Source: Torymus aiolomorphi
Lineage: Eukaryota; Arthropoda; Insecta; Hymenoptera; Torymidae
Length of the DNA stretch: 64,000 nucleotides
Direction of reading: 5' to 3'
Assembly (NCBI GenBank): GCA_036365515.1
Contig: CM070874.1
Span: 94,095,842 to 94,159,841, forward strand
In this document: in pieces, positions 19,658 to 36,224 of the stretch
Layout: the number at the start of each line of letters is the position of its first letter
Numbering within the stretch: the stretch's first letter is position 1
The notes under the pieces: model-generated
Seen by the model: the letters and a program-made list of their open reading frames with translations, nothing else
Databases searched by the model: none
Told to the model about the DNA's origin: nothing
Position numbers and translations under genes: made by a program

Positions 19658-22600
19658 CTCAACCTTCTGTTGAGGAGACGTCTTCAGAAGGCCCGCGTTT
19701 ATCCAAACGTCTTCATGTGCGTGATCGTATTTCGGGCAAGTCGTTCCTTATCGACACTGGTGCGGACATTTCGCTCGTCCCAGCAAATCCTAAGGCATGC
19801 GGCAAGCCCAGCTCCTTCAAGCTTTTTGCAGCGAATAATTCATTAATTAGTACCTACGGCGAATCGATGCTCACGCTTAATCTGGGCATTCGACGCCCCG
19901 TTCGCTGGAGCTTTTGCATCGCGGATGTTCCTCATCCCATCATCGGTGCCGATCTATTATCTCACTATGGCCTTCTCGTCGACCTAAAGAGAAATCGTCT
20001 TGTCGATCCGGCCACGAATGTGTACTCTCTGGCGGTTGTAAAAGACGTTTCATTTGACTCTGTATTTGCAGTTGTTCCGGGCTCAGAGTGTGCTAAGATT
20101 CTTGCTGATTTTCCGGAGATCACGGGCGTTTCTAAACCCACAGTCCCCAGAAATAGCGATGTTTTTCATCATATCTTAACCTCTGGCCCCCCGGTCTCGG
20201 AGCGTCCTCGTAGACTTGCTCCGGACAAGTTGAAAGCGGCGAAAGCCGAATTTGATGCCTGGATTGAGGCTGGCATCTGCCGCCCCTCCAGCAGCCCTTG
20301 GGCAAGTCCCCTCCATATGGAGTTGAAAAAGGACAACAGTTGGAGACCCTGTGGTGACTATAGGCGCTTAAACGCTGCCACAGTCCCAGATAAGTACCCA
20401 ACTGCTCATATTCACGATTGTAACAGTAACCTTCATGGTAAGAAGATATTCTCGGCGCTTGATCTTCACCAAGCGTTCAATCAGATTCCTGTTGCCCCTG
20501 AAGACATACCGAAAACGGCCATTATAACCCCGTTCGGTCTTTTTGAATTTATGTATATGACATTTGGTCTCCGAAATGCCAGTCAGACCTTTCAGCGTTA
20601 TATTAATAGCGCGCTAGGTGACCTGGACTTTGTATATCTTTACATTGACGATATACTCATCGCCTCGTTTTCCCTTGAAGAACACTATGCTCATCTTCGC
20701 ATGGTCTTTGAACGACTTAAGAAGTTCCATCTTCGTCTCAATGTCGAAAAATGCACCTTTGCTGTTGAAGAAATTGAGTTTTTAGACTACCTGGTGAATG
20801 GTGAAGGTGTTCGCCCCATCCCCAGTAGGGTTGAAGCTATCTTAAACTTCCCCAAACCTCAAACTATAGCAGAACTTCGCAGGTTTGTCGGCACCGTAAA
20901 TTTTTACCGCCGCAACATACCGCGCGCCGCCACTTCGCAGGCTCCCCTCAACGCGCTCTTTACTGATTCGCGAAAAAATGATAAGCGCCCGGTCCTTTGG
21001 ACGTCTGAGGTAGAGGAAGCTTTCACTCGTGTGAAAGAGGAATTAGCTGCAGCGGCTCTGCTTGTACACCCCCGCGTTGGTGCGGAAATACGCATCGTCT
21101 CTGATGCCTCCGATTCTGGAATGGGTGCTGCTCTCGAACAGCTTTCCCTCACCGGAATTTCGGAACCTTTAGCTTTCTTTTCGAAAAAGCTCTCTCCTTC
21201 TCAGCGGAAGTACAGTGCATATGACCGCGAGCTCACGGCCATATACGAAGCTGTAAAATACTTCTCGTTTTTGATTGAAGGCAGAGACTTCAAGATCTTA
21301 ACAGATCATAAACCCCTCATTTATGCTTTCATGCAAAAATCGGATAAGGCGTCACCGCGTCAAACGCGTCAGTTGTCCCTTATCGCTCAATATACCACTC
21401 GAATTGAGTATATTAAAGGCACTGAAAACACAGTTGCCGACTCACTCTCTCGGGTAGAGTCCATCCGACTCCCCGTGGAGATTAACCTCAACGAGCTTGC
21501 TGAGAAACAGGAAGCTGATGAGCAGCTTAAGGCCATTCGCGAGTCTTCTGACTACCCGCTTTCTCTAAAGCGCATTCAATGGGGCCCTGCTCACACCACT
21601 ATCTTTTGCGAAATCACTGGTGAAGCCATCCGTCCATACATCCCTGAGTCCCTTCGTGAAACGGTGTTTAACATGTTTCATAAGCCTGCTCATCCAGGCC
21701 CTAAAGTCACCGATCGACTTATTCGGCAACGTTACGTATGGCCTAACATCCACCGTGACATACCGCGTTTTTGTAAAAATTGTCTAGACTGTCAACAGTC
21801 AAAAATTTCGCGTCATGTGAAACTTGTACCTGACAAATTTGTCGCACCCGATGGTCGTTTCGACCACGTACACATTGATCTAGTCGGTCCTCTCCCTAAT
21901 CGAAATGGTTTTGAGTATGTACTCACCATGATCGATCGCTTTTCGCGCTGGATTGAGGCGGTTCCGCTACGCGAAATGTCAGCGCAGACAGTTGCCAGGG
22001 CATTTTATGACACCTGGGTCTCGCGCTATGGTGCCCCAAAGGTCATCACTTCCGATCAGGGTTCGCAATTCGAATCGCGCGTATTTACGGCTCTTTTGTC
22101 CCTAATAGGTTGCGAGCGTATCCGCACTACCGCGTATCACCCTGCGGCGAATGGCCTCATCGAGCGCTGGCACCGTACATTTAAAGCGGCGATTATGTGT
22201 CACGTGGACAAGGACTGGACCCGTACCTTAAGTACAGTATTATTAGGATTACGTAGTCATCTTCGTCAGGACACGAATGCGTCTCCTGCGGAGTTTGTGT
22301 TTGGTACTACCTTGCGTCTTCCAGGTGAGTTTTTCCTCCCTGAAGACTTCACTCCGGATCCAAATTTCTTTATAGAAGAGTTCCGTGAGTATATGCGTCA
22401 AATCCGTCCAGTCCCTGTCGCACACAATTATAAGAAGCGTGCATTTTGTTTTAAGGATTTATATACCTGTACTCATGTATTCATGCGTAACATGACCAAA
22501 AAGTCACTAGAAAGGCCATATACGGGCCCATATAAAGTATTAAAGCGTCCCTCCGATCGCGTTTTTGATGTGGAAGTCAACGGCGCGTCACGCAGTGTAT

Positions 22601-22761
22601 CCATTGAACTTCTTAAACCCGCGTATATGATCTCTGATAGTCTTCCCAATGTGCCTTCCGATGGTGATTTAAAAGGCAATCAGCCTACCACCGCAGATCA
22701 ACCAGTATTAAAGACGTACGCCAGGAAGAAAGTATCCTTTGCTCCTGCGTCTAAACCGTAA
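19655..22761 (+). CDS. pol: Gypsy Pol polyprotein (protease, RT, RNase H, integrase)
   Basis: The open pol frame spans 19630-22761 (1043 codons) and would be made as a Gag-Pol fusion through the slippery site. Domains in order: aspartic protease with [12 protein letters not shown] (residues ~39-50); reverse transcriptase with [15 protein letters not shown] and YIDDILIAS (~337-345); RNase H with [12 protein letters not shown] (~491) and a [14 protein letters not shown] segment; an HHCC zinc domain (HKPAH at ~684, then CKNCLDC); the integrase core with HIDLVGP (~748), [10 protein letters not shown] (~807) and NGLIERWHR (~841), giving all three acidic residues; and a GPY/F-type C-terminal module (RPYTGPYKV). 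All key residues are present and no lesion is seen, so the enzyme set is probably active. Confidence 0.95.
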
Positions 22762-22848
22762 TGCAACTGTGATTACCCGGTTGTAAGTGCTATCGAGCAC
22801 AGTATAATAATTTATATCTATTTATATTTATGTATTGCGTTGTCACTC

Positions 22849-22859
22849 GGGGGGGAGTG
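22849..22859 (+). promoter_or_regulatory. Polypurine tract of the Gypsy element
   Basis: A G-rich run, GGGGGGGAGTG, lies directly before the 3' LTR start TGTAGGG, where plus-strand priming would occur. The lone T near its end is tolerated in such tracts. Confidence 0.7.
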
Positions 22860-23110
22860 TGTAGGGACTGCGGTCTTCCCTCTCGCTCTCTCTGCGAGAG
22901 TGGGGGAAGCGGCCATGTTGCGTGTGGCGAGAAGCCGCCTGCGAGCGGCAGTCGTTGCTCGAGTCCACGAGCGTGCGGACGTAATCCGCTGTACACCTTT
23001 GTACTCTCCTTCAATAAACCTCGTTACCGTTTACTCCTCCACTCATTATTCTCTCTCCTCTCCCCTTCCTTTCCTGGAACTAGGAGAGCCGTGGGGCTAG
23101 GATCCCCACA
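22860..23110 (+). repeat. Gypsy 3' LTR (251 bp)
   Basis: Same length and ends as the 5' LTR, with two substitutions. It is followed by the target duplication CTAC (23111-23114) and then by the rest of the interrupted hairpin MITE. Confidence 0.93.
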
Positions 23111-23535
23111 CTACCCCGATTGGAACGCCACCTACTGTCAAAAGTGTTTTTTGTTAATTAAAAAAATTTGAGGCAATATTAACGTAAAAATAAAGTTTTC
23201 CCACGTGTAATTAGTATTAAAGATACGATTACAAGAGTTTTCCTAAATTAAATTCCATTAATAAATCTGTATTTTGTAGAGAAAAATTTGGAGTCATTTT
23301 CAGAAATGTCCACTGAACGTTTGAATTTTCTCTACAAAATACAAGTTCATTTATTCATTTAAATTCATGAAACTTGTTTAAAAGTAATCCTTATTAACTT
23401 TTACACGTGGGAAAACTAAGTTATGATTAATTTAAAATTTATAAGTACACTTAAATTAATGAAAATACGTAAATGAAGTTATGGGGGCGCTGCGATCTAT
23501 TCCGGAGTTAGGGTTTAGGTAGAGAGCACTCTTAA

Positions 23536-24256
23536 TAGAAAAATATAAGGTAACTATACCATAATTAGACCACCCGCAAGCCAAAATTTTTTGTATCTTT
23601 CGAATGAAATACTTTCTAGGCTTAAAATATTTTCAAAAAGTAAAGTTCCCTTGTGTTAAGGCTCCGATGGTTCAAGATTTAATAAAAATTATTTCAATAA
23701 CATAAAAAGTAAAAATTAATTTTTAATGATATGCTAGTAGGTATTAAAAATATTACTAAATCTATAGTATATTTAAAACAAATGTTTTATTTTAAAAATC
23801 ATATGGTTCCTAAGTATAATATCATAGCGATGAATAAACTTATAATTAATATTACATACAGCTTTTCTATATATTAATTTCATTTTAATCCTTAATAATT
23901 TTAATCATTAACCGATTTACGCCTTATCGCAATTGTACCTACAAATACAGATACAAAATTTTTTTTTTATCATTTGCTCTTCTTTCCCTAATAGTTTTAC
24001 ATTTGTGTCACTTTCTCTCTGCTGCCCCGTAACATTTAGATTTAGATTTTTGTATCTTATTTATCCATAATTGCAAAGTAGCGATCTCTGAAACTGCTTG
24101 TAATCCTAGGATGAACAGTGCTTCGAAAATTATAAATTGATGTATTGATAAAAGTCTACTTTAAAACTAAGCGATAATGATATTATAGTCTATTAAAATA
24201 ACATATAAAATGTATAAAAAGTCAGCGAAATTCGAATAACGATTGGTTATTTATAC
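23536..24256. other. AT-rich non-coding DNA
   Basis: The interval has no frame above chance and no structured RNA that I can see. Confidence 0.5.
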
Positions 24257-29838
<5,582 letters not shown>

Positions 29839-30074
29839 TTAGACGGGTGTGTCGGTCTTCTTCTCGAGGTCCTTCTTGATGTCCTTATTATGCCCGTTGA
29901 TGTACTCGGTGCTTGCGTGTATCGGGTTTTCCTGACCGGCGGGCGGCAGCTTCTCGTCCGTGATGATGTGCTGCTCGTGCTGGTGCTCGTCGTCCTCGTC
30001 GGAGCCGGGCGTGATGTGCGCCTCGCTGCCGGCGCCCGCGCCCCCGGCGGTCTCTTCGTCGCTCCGGCGTCTCG
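29839..30074 (-). CDS. Fas3: Fasciclin-3-like gene, last coding exon (cytoplasmic tail)
   Basis: On the minus strand, GTTGCTTGTTGCAG (a good acceptor) precedes the exon, which enters in phase 1 and continues the transmembrane exon as FA-ARRRSDEETAGG. The tail is Gly/Ala-rich, then acidic and His-rich (SDEDDEHQHEQH), and ends KKTDTPV with TAA at 29839-29841. The final T-P-V fits a class I PDZ ligand (S/T-x-V), suggesting binding to a junctional scaffold. STEYINGHN is a Tyr-containing segment typical of such tails. The fasciclin-3 name is based on overall architecture: Ig domain without cysteines, single transmembrane helix, FARATGRWC juxtamembrane motif. Confidence 0.65.
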
Positions 30075-33000
30075 CTGCAACAAGCAACCCCACAAGAATA
30101 TCGGTCAAAGGCTTTCTCTCAACAAGTGTGGATTCTTTCATTTTTTTACTTTACTATTTTCACTATTGTTATTTTTTTTAAATATTATTTTTATTGGAAT
30201 TTTTTACGTATTATCTAAAAGCATGTCGGAGTTATTGAATCACTGGAGGAACTAGTAGTGACACGTTTTTAAATTTCACTGCAAACAAGGCAAACACGTT
30301 GAAATTTGATTTTTTATGTCTTTTAGTTTCCAAAAATTACTTCGCAACTGCAAACGTAATATGAAAAAATTCATAAGTTTTGTATACGACCATATTTAGA
30401 CCCAAGAAAATATTTAAAAATATACTCCGACATCCTCAGAAATCTCAAATACCTTTTTAGACTAACAAAATTTATCTACTGAGATTTGTATAGTAATAAG
30501 CTTTCAAGTATAGCAGTGAACTTATTATAAACTTATAAAAATGAGCCATTAGTTTTTAACAATCCGTCAACACTTTTATTATGAACTGATTATGTGCTAA
30601 ATATTAAAACACATTACGCATATTAATATATAATTAACAAAGTGTTTGCGGGATCTACTTTTAGCATAGAATATTGAATACAAAATAATCTTTGGAAATC
30701 CGACGGCTTTTGTATTCAACATTTTTCTATGAAACTCAATACCTGCAAAGTTATTAAGGGATTCAGACTTTTTTCAGATATATATTGTAAAAAAAGTATA
30801 GGATTTCGCGTATTGAAAATTAACCAACGAAAATAAACTATTTTCTTAGAAAATACATATATTATTGTGATTCAGTTTACAAAATTATATCAAGTAAGTT
30901 GACTTAAATGTTGTTATTGATTTTCATGACTCATTTTTTTTTTACTGAAAAAGTTTGAATGCTTATAAGCAAATAGTCGAAGTTAATCATGATATTTTTA
31001 GATAGGAACTATAGTTATTAACACCATGCTATTAATTACGTATGTACATCGAATATACGAATAATGTCTCAAAAGAAAGAAGTTATATTTATAATTTATT
31101 GAATACATTATATCTTTTTAACCTTCTATTCTTAATACGTGATAATAATTATCATTATGTTTTTAATTGGAATTTCTGAGCATATACGTAAAATTCTAAT
31201 TAGGAATTTTGTGCTGTTTGAAAAATAACGTGGAATAGATTAAATAAAACTGATAACTTTGTAATTGTTAAAAATCATTTAAAGATTGATTACTATTTGA
31301 ATATAAATATTGAGGATTAGTGATTTTTTATGAACATATTATTGTTAGTTTTCATATTTTCATACGAAAATAATTGTTTTATAGATATCATTATCTTTTA
31401 ACTAAAAAAAATATTAAAACTCAAATAATGTATGTATACATAATTTATTCTATACTTCAAGAGAAGTTTTTTAATTTTTTTATATTAATAACAATTCTTA
31501 TACTGTATTATTACTAGTAAATTAAAATTCGTTGTACGAACATAAACAAATGCCTGACTATAATCATGTTATTCTATTTATTATCCTAATAATATTTTTA
31601 GTTTGGAAAAATTCAGACTAAATTAAAGAAATGTTTGATTTGGTAAATGTAAATTTATTATTATACTGAACAATGCTTTCTCCATTAAATTTTTCTTCTC
31701 ACTTCAGTGAGTTACCTTTTATTATCAAGAGCACGTGTTGCAATGGAATTTTAAGTATTCATATTTACATCCTCTATTTTCTTAATCAATAATCTAATGT
31801 ATAATAATTATGATAATTTCAACTAAAATTATAAGAAAATTTACTTCAGACTGTTCTAGTCCGAGCGCTGGTGACATTTGAGCATAAATTTTTAGCTCCC
31901 CTCAGTAACTTGGGGTATTCTGATGTTTTTCGGTGCGCTGAATCGAAATTTGTTGGTTACGAAGTTCGAAACCCGTCAGTTTTTTTGTTATAAACAAATT
32001 ACTGATTTGCAATAAACAAGAAATCGTCTTTTTCTAAGAACACTTTCGATTCAAAAATACCTAGAAAACGTAACGCAATTTTTTTTTAATGCAAAAAACA
32101 ATTTTGTGTTTATTGCAAATCATTAATTTGTTTATAACAAAAAACTAACGGGTTTCGAGCTTCATAACTAACAAATTTCGATTCAGCGCACCGAAAAACA
32201 TTAGAAAACCCCAAGTTACTGAGGGGAGCTAAAAATTTATGCTCAAGTGTCACCAGCGCCCGGACTATTCAGTATTTACTTACGGTTTGGTGGTATTTTA
32301 TTATTACATGAATTTATTAAACTAGTAAAAAACAATGAACAATAATAACATGCATATAAAACGTAAGACACAGAAAATGCAATGAATAAAATTCCTTTTT
32401 TTCGGTATCATTGCAAGAAATTAAACAGCTAACAGTAAGAAACTGGAAAAGTCAATAAAAAAATAATTTCTGACTTGTCCACACTTGCCTTCGCCGATTT
32501 GTAGCGGTTGCTTGTTATTTATTTTGCTTTTACAGTACAGTTGATAAACTTTATCCTGACTGTGTAACTGTTTCGTAAATTCCAATTAAACGATTATAAA
32601 TTATGCGGAATATCATGCAAAAACATCGCAAGCTTATTGTCATGCATCACGGTGTTTTCGTTGCGCTTTTCTTTTATTGTAATTGCATTTTGCTTAGTTT
32701 TTTAACAATTATGCATAACTATCATGATTCAAACTACAAATTTCACTATTACCAAAAATGACAAAAAAATTACTCTTTGGTATTATTTATACATCAATAC
32801 TGTAATTAATAAAACAAACTTGAGAATAAGGGATTTGGATCAGTAATGACAAATTATGAAATCAATAAAGTTTACTGGGTTCACAATTAGCAAAGCTATT
32901 ACTATCATTAAAGTATGATTAAATATTGATAATACAACTAAACAATCTATTTATCAGCAGTATAAATTAAAACTAGTAATTTTGATTATTAAATAATATA

Positions 33001-34229
33001 TGATTAATAAATTGTATTATGTTATTGAATATGTAATATATAATGGAAATGAATCAAAGAGTAATTTTCATTAAAATGACCTTTAAAGTAAAACGATTTA
33101 TTGCGTTTCATATAAAAAACTTGCACGTTGCACTATGTGAAATTTTCATCAAATACTCTACGTTTAAAAAAAATTATACACTTTACAACTTTATACAAGT
33201 AGAACTCAACAAACAATCAAATACAAGTGTTTTTTACATTACACACTACAAAGGAGAAAGTAAAGTCGCGCCGATTTTCACGAATGCCGACTTGATAAAA
33301 GTAACTTTCGCTGAAAAGCAATGAATCAGAAATTAAACGAAAAAAATTGCAATCAAACGTATATAATAGTAGTACGTTGCGCAGAATGACGAATGGGGGT
33401 CGATCAAGGGGCTAGCAAGGATGAGAAAAAAAACATTGCATTGCAGAGATCCGCTCTAAATGGCCTGCCATTTTCCTTATTTGCGGCGACTTACCCCTGA
33501 ACAGTCTCATGCCTAGAGCACGAAATCGCACGCTTAACGTAGTTGCGTCTCCAGGTTCTTTACTTGGCTCGACTTGCATGCTGTCCTATTCGGTAGCAGC
33601 ACAACACATAAGACATAATTTGATTTTTTATAAACATAGAACAACGTTACAGCTGGGATGGAAGTCAAGGGTATAGTATGTAGCTTATTATTATTGCATC
33701 TAGTTTAGCACGTCCTTTGCTTTTTTTTTTTATTTCGTTTCCAGAACAACCATTTTAATTAGCAAAATCATTAGGAGCTGGGCTTTCATTGGCCAAGTTA
33801 ATCAATATCATTGCAGATTATCCTGTTGAACTTTATACGGTACAAGCATACCGTACTTATCAAATTTTCTTGATTTCTGTTATTGGGTTCTAGTGCTATT
33901 TTGATGCTTATTGCTAAATTAAATTAACTAATTAATTTAGTTGGCCTACTTGATATTTTTTTAGTATTTAAAAGTATTTTCTCTTTTGATTTACTAGTAT
34001 ATACATGTGTATTATGTTGTCCTTTAGAAAATTTTTGTTAAAAGCTTTACCCAATCTATGAAATTAGCGAGTGAAGAATATTTACCAACTATACCCGTAA
34101 TCGACTGTTTTTCTATACACGTAATAAAGACTCATTTGAAAAAAGGTTTATAACATAATAAATGACTTGTAATATAATAAATGCGGACTTTTAACAAAAG
34201 AGAGGACCTTTCGACACCAATTGACTCAC
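30075..34229 (-). other. Last intron of the fasciclin-3-like gene
   Basis: A 4.2-kb AT-rich intron with donor GTGAGT next to 34230 and acceptor CAG next to 30074. It contains one hairpin MITE (31859-32265) and a candidate cryptic exon at 33495-33580; otherwise I recognise nothing in it. Confidence 0.6.
31859..32265. mobile_element. Hairpin MITE with TA duplication (407 bp)
   Basis: Long inverted arms begin GTCCGAGCGCTGGTGACA and end TGTCACCAGCGCCCGGAC. The inner parts match too (TTTTTAGCTCCCCTCAGTAA with TTACTGAGGGGAGCTAAAAA). TA sits at both outer sides (31857-31858 and 32266-32267), as for Tc1/mariner-type mobilisation. Arms are about 150 bases with a short loop. Confidence 0.8.
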
Positions 34230-34343
34230 CTGCAAAGCACCAGCGTCCAGTTGCGCGAGCGAAAACTACCAGGAACACAGCAAGAACCAGAAGCAAAACA
34301 CCAACGACAATTCCGATTATCGATCCGGCATCCAAGTCAACTC
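34230..34343 (-). CDS. Fas3: Fasciclin-3-like gene, transmembrane exon
   Basis: A 114-nt minus-strand exon with acceptor ATTTGCAG and donor GTGAGT, phase 1 at both ends. It encodes a short extracellular stalk (VDLDAGS), a hydrophobic helix (IIGIVVGVLLLVLAVFLVV) and the basic juxtamembrane start FARATGRWCFA. This places the Ig exons outside the cell and the last exon inside. The next exon on the 5' side is either the 30-nt microexon or the exon at 36999-37140; both join in frame. Confidence 0.75.
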
Positions 34344-34870
34344 CTGCAAATCGTTAAAAATATTATTCATCTATTGATTGCTTTTTAGAGTTGGTTTTGC
34401 AAGAAGCAGATAAACATTAAACAAAATAATCAATATATTCTTCGATAAATTAGGTAAAAAACCCTTAAAGTAATATTTTCATTTTTATTCGTAGAGATTG
34501 GTATGTATTTAGATCATAATGTATAAAGGTATCGCTATTTTAATTAAGTTCCTTTAAGAGATTTGCCTAAAAAAATTAATTTAATGAACTAGAGAATTTT
34601 GTTACATTTGTAAAGTAAATGCAATGGCACATCTTCTTAATTGAAGGATTATTAATATTGTTACAAATTTCTCATAGCATTAAGACTGTAATTGTAGTAA
34701 TAAAATAGATTAGTAAAAAATAAAGTTCATAAAAGATGTAATTAATAATAACGAAAAAGAAAAAGAAATTAAAAACCTTGATAAACACAAAAACAAAGAA
34801 TCGTAAAAACTATCTATGAAACGTATAAAATGACAATTACCTAGTGCGTGCATGTGTTCGGAGAGCTTAC
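34344..34870 (-). other. Intron between microexon and transmembrane exon
   Basis: About 527 bases, AT-rich, with GT-AG ends in the minus strand (GTAAGC...TTGCAG). No other feature seen. Confidence 0.55.
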
Positions 34871-34900
34871 CGTAGAATTGATTGAATCGACCTAAAGCTC
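34871..34900 (-). CDS. Fas3: Candidate 30-nt microexon of the fasciclin-3-like gene
   Basis: On the minus strand, CATGCTTACACAG ends the upstream intron and GTAAGCTCTCC begins the next. Between them lie 30 nucleotides that keep phase 1 on both sides and insert ten residues (LGRFNQFYG-type) between the Ig domain and the membrane stalk. Length divisible by three, correct phase and strong splice signals together make chance unlikely. It is probably a cassette exon. There is no transcript evidence here. Confidence 0.55.
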
Positions 34901-34971
34901 CTGTGTAAGCATGCGGTAAAGGTATTTGCCATTAGAAAAATTATCTTTGACGCGCAATCAGCGATAGTTAA

Positions 34972-35349
34972 GGGGGTGTGGTACTCATGCACTCTGTTTT
35001 ACCGGCAGAACTCGGTAAATTCTATATTATTAAAATAAATATATCGAATTACGTCTTATAAAGAGATAGTTGCCCTGTGCAATGTAATAATCTATCAGCT
35101 TGCGCAGTTTTGAGCCCAAATATCAACGGCACCCTACAAAATTTTGAGAACGAAATTTCGGTTATTTTTGTTCGCAAAATTTTTTAGGATGCCGTTGATA
35201 TTTGAGCTCAAAACTGCGTAGGCTGGTAGATTATTACATTGCGCAGGGCAACTATCTCTTTATAAGACGTAATTCGATATATTTATTTTAATAATATAGA
35301 ATTTACCGTGTTCTGCAGGTAAAACAGAGTACATGAGTACCACACCCTC
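34972..35349. mobile_element. Hairpin MITE with TTAA duplication (378 bp)
   Basis: The arms are nearly perfect inverted repeats of about 165 bases: GGGTGTGGTACTCATG at the left and CATGAGTACCACACCC at the right, continuing inward past TTACGTCTTATAAAGAGATA to GATATTTGAGCTCAAAACTG. A short central loop separates them. TTAA flanks both sides (34968-34971 and 35350-35353). It lies in the intron only ~70 bases upstream (in gene sense) of the candidate microexon. Confidence 0.85.
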
Positions 35350-35539
35350 TTAAAGAAATAGTTATTGATATATAATCAGCGACTCATGACTGTGAATACG
35401 ACTTGTGAAGAAGAACTCGTAGTTACTGATTGAGTGCAAAGTTTTTGCACCACCTATTGTGTTATTAAAAACTCGTGATTGGCGCTCAGTTTGGTAGCAA
35501 GTAGTGTCATTCCAGGGAAAAATACTGAACACAACTCCT

Positions 35540-35920
35540 TTAGGATGTTATAGCTTTATACAGTCCCTGCCCAAAAGATAGTTTTTAGCGTTATAACTAT
35601 ACGATAATGGTTATATGAAATTGTTAATAATTTTGTTGTTTAGTACATATGTGTGGAAATGCAATTTGGGTATTATAAGCTTTTAAAAAATGGAATCAAA
35701 GTAAAAGTGACGAAGTATTAGTATCATTTATTGTTGGATGGAAAAGCATAGAATACAGTGTTTTAACAACATTGATAAAAATAATAAAACTTGATTAATT
35801 TTGCTTCGATTTCTGATTTTCAGAGCTTATAATATTCGGATTGCACTTCTGTAAAGTAAATAATTATTAATCGTAATTTTACTAACTTTTGACAGGGACT
35901 GTATAGTCATAACATCCTTA
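35540..35920. mobile_element. Tc1-like MITE with ~30-bp inverted ends
   Basis: TTAGGATGTTATAGC..TATACAGTCCCTG at the left is matched in reverse by CAGGGACTGTATAGTCATAACATCC at the right. The inner CAGTCCCTG..CAAAAG motif is the common terminal motif of Tc1-like transposons, with TA at its outer side. The interior is AT-rich and non-coding. Confidence 0.65.
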
Positions 35921-35990
35921 ACTATACCGTATTGCTGCTACAGCTATGGCAAGATACATTAATAGTTGTCTCATGTCATCATAAATATTA

Positions 35991-36213
35991 TAGTATATTA
36001 CGCACCAGGGGAGGAAAAAACTTGGACAGTGCACAGCTCGTGTAAATTGCCACCCGAGCCGAAGGCGAGGGTGGCAAACACGAGCTGGGGGCTAGCCAAT
36101 TTTACTTCCGTGGTGCGTATACTATTTTTCCTCACATCGAGGCTGAAAATGCCATATTTCCGTTTCGGAGCCGGGCGGAAATGAGGCACTTTCGGCCCGG
36201 TGTGAGGAAAATT
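35991..36213. repeat. Compact GC-rich inverted-repeat element(s)
   Basis: TAGTATATTACGCACCA (35991-36007) pairs with TGGTGCGTATACTA (36111-36124), enclosing CAGCTCGTG/CACGAGCTG and GCCACCC/GGGTGGC hairpins. A second pair, TTTTCCTCACATCG and CGGTGTGAGGAAAA, follows immediately to 36213. The GC-rich, structured sequence contrasts with the intron around it. It may be a remnant of a mobile element; I cannot name the family. Confidence 0.5.
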
Positions 36214-36224
36214 ATTTTATTTAA

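Larger units (their letters stand above)
16984..23110 (+). mobile_element. Complete young Ty3/Gypsy retrotransposon (6127 bp)
   Basis: Two 251-bp LTRs flank a leader, gag and pol, all in order and open. The element is bounded by the 4-bp duplication CTAC (16980-16983 and 23111-23114). The LTRs differ at only two positions I can find (A/G near 17036/22912 and G/C near 17164/23040). Gag and pol both read without lesion, so the insertion is recent and may be competent for transposition. There is no env-like frame after pol. Its GC content is visibly higher than that of the surrounding AT-rich DNA. Confidence 0.95.
16971..23531. mobile_element. TTAA-flanked hairpin MITE, split by the Gypsy element
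   Basis: The outer ends are inverted: GAGTGCTCTCTAC (16971-16983) and GTAGAGAGCACTC (ending 23531), with TTAA on both outer sides (16967-16970 and 23532-23535). Removing the Gypsy and one CTAC copy leaves about 430 bases. These are themselves palindromic: GTATTTTGTAGAGAAAA near 23270 pairs with TTTTCTCTACAAAATAC near 23325, and TTTTCCCACGTGT near 23195 pairs with ACACGTGGGAAAA near 23402. TTAA duplication and precise ends suggest mobilisation by a piggyBac-like or other TTAA-specific transposase. Confidence 0.8.

Noticed and set aside
32841..33324. 93-aa plus-strand frame in the intron
   Set aside because: AT-rich, no homology, inside an intron on the opposite strand.
34132..34335. Independent 67-aa membrane protein
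   Set aside because: It is the transmembrane exon read past its donor splice site; the first residues are also intron-bounded.
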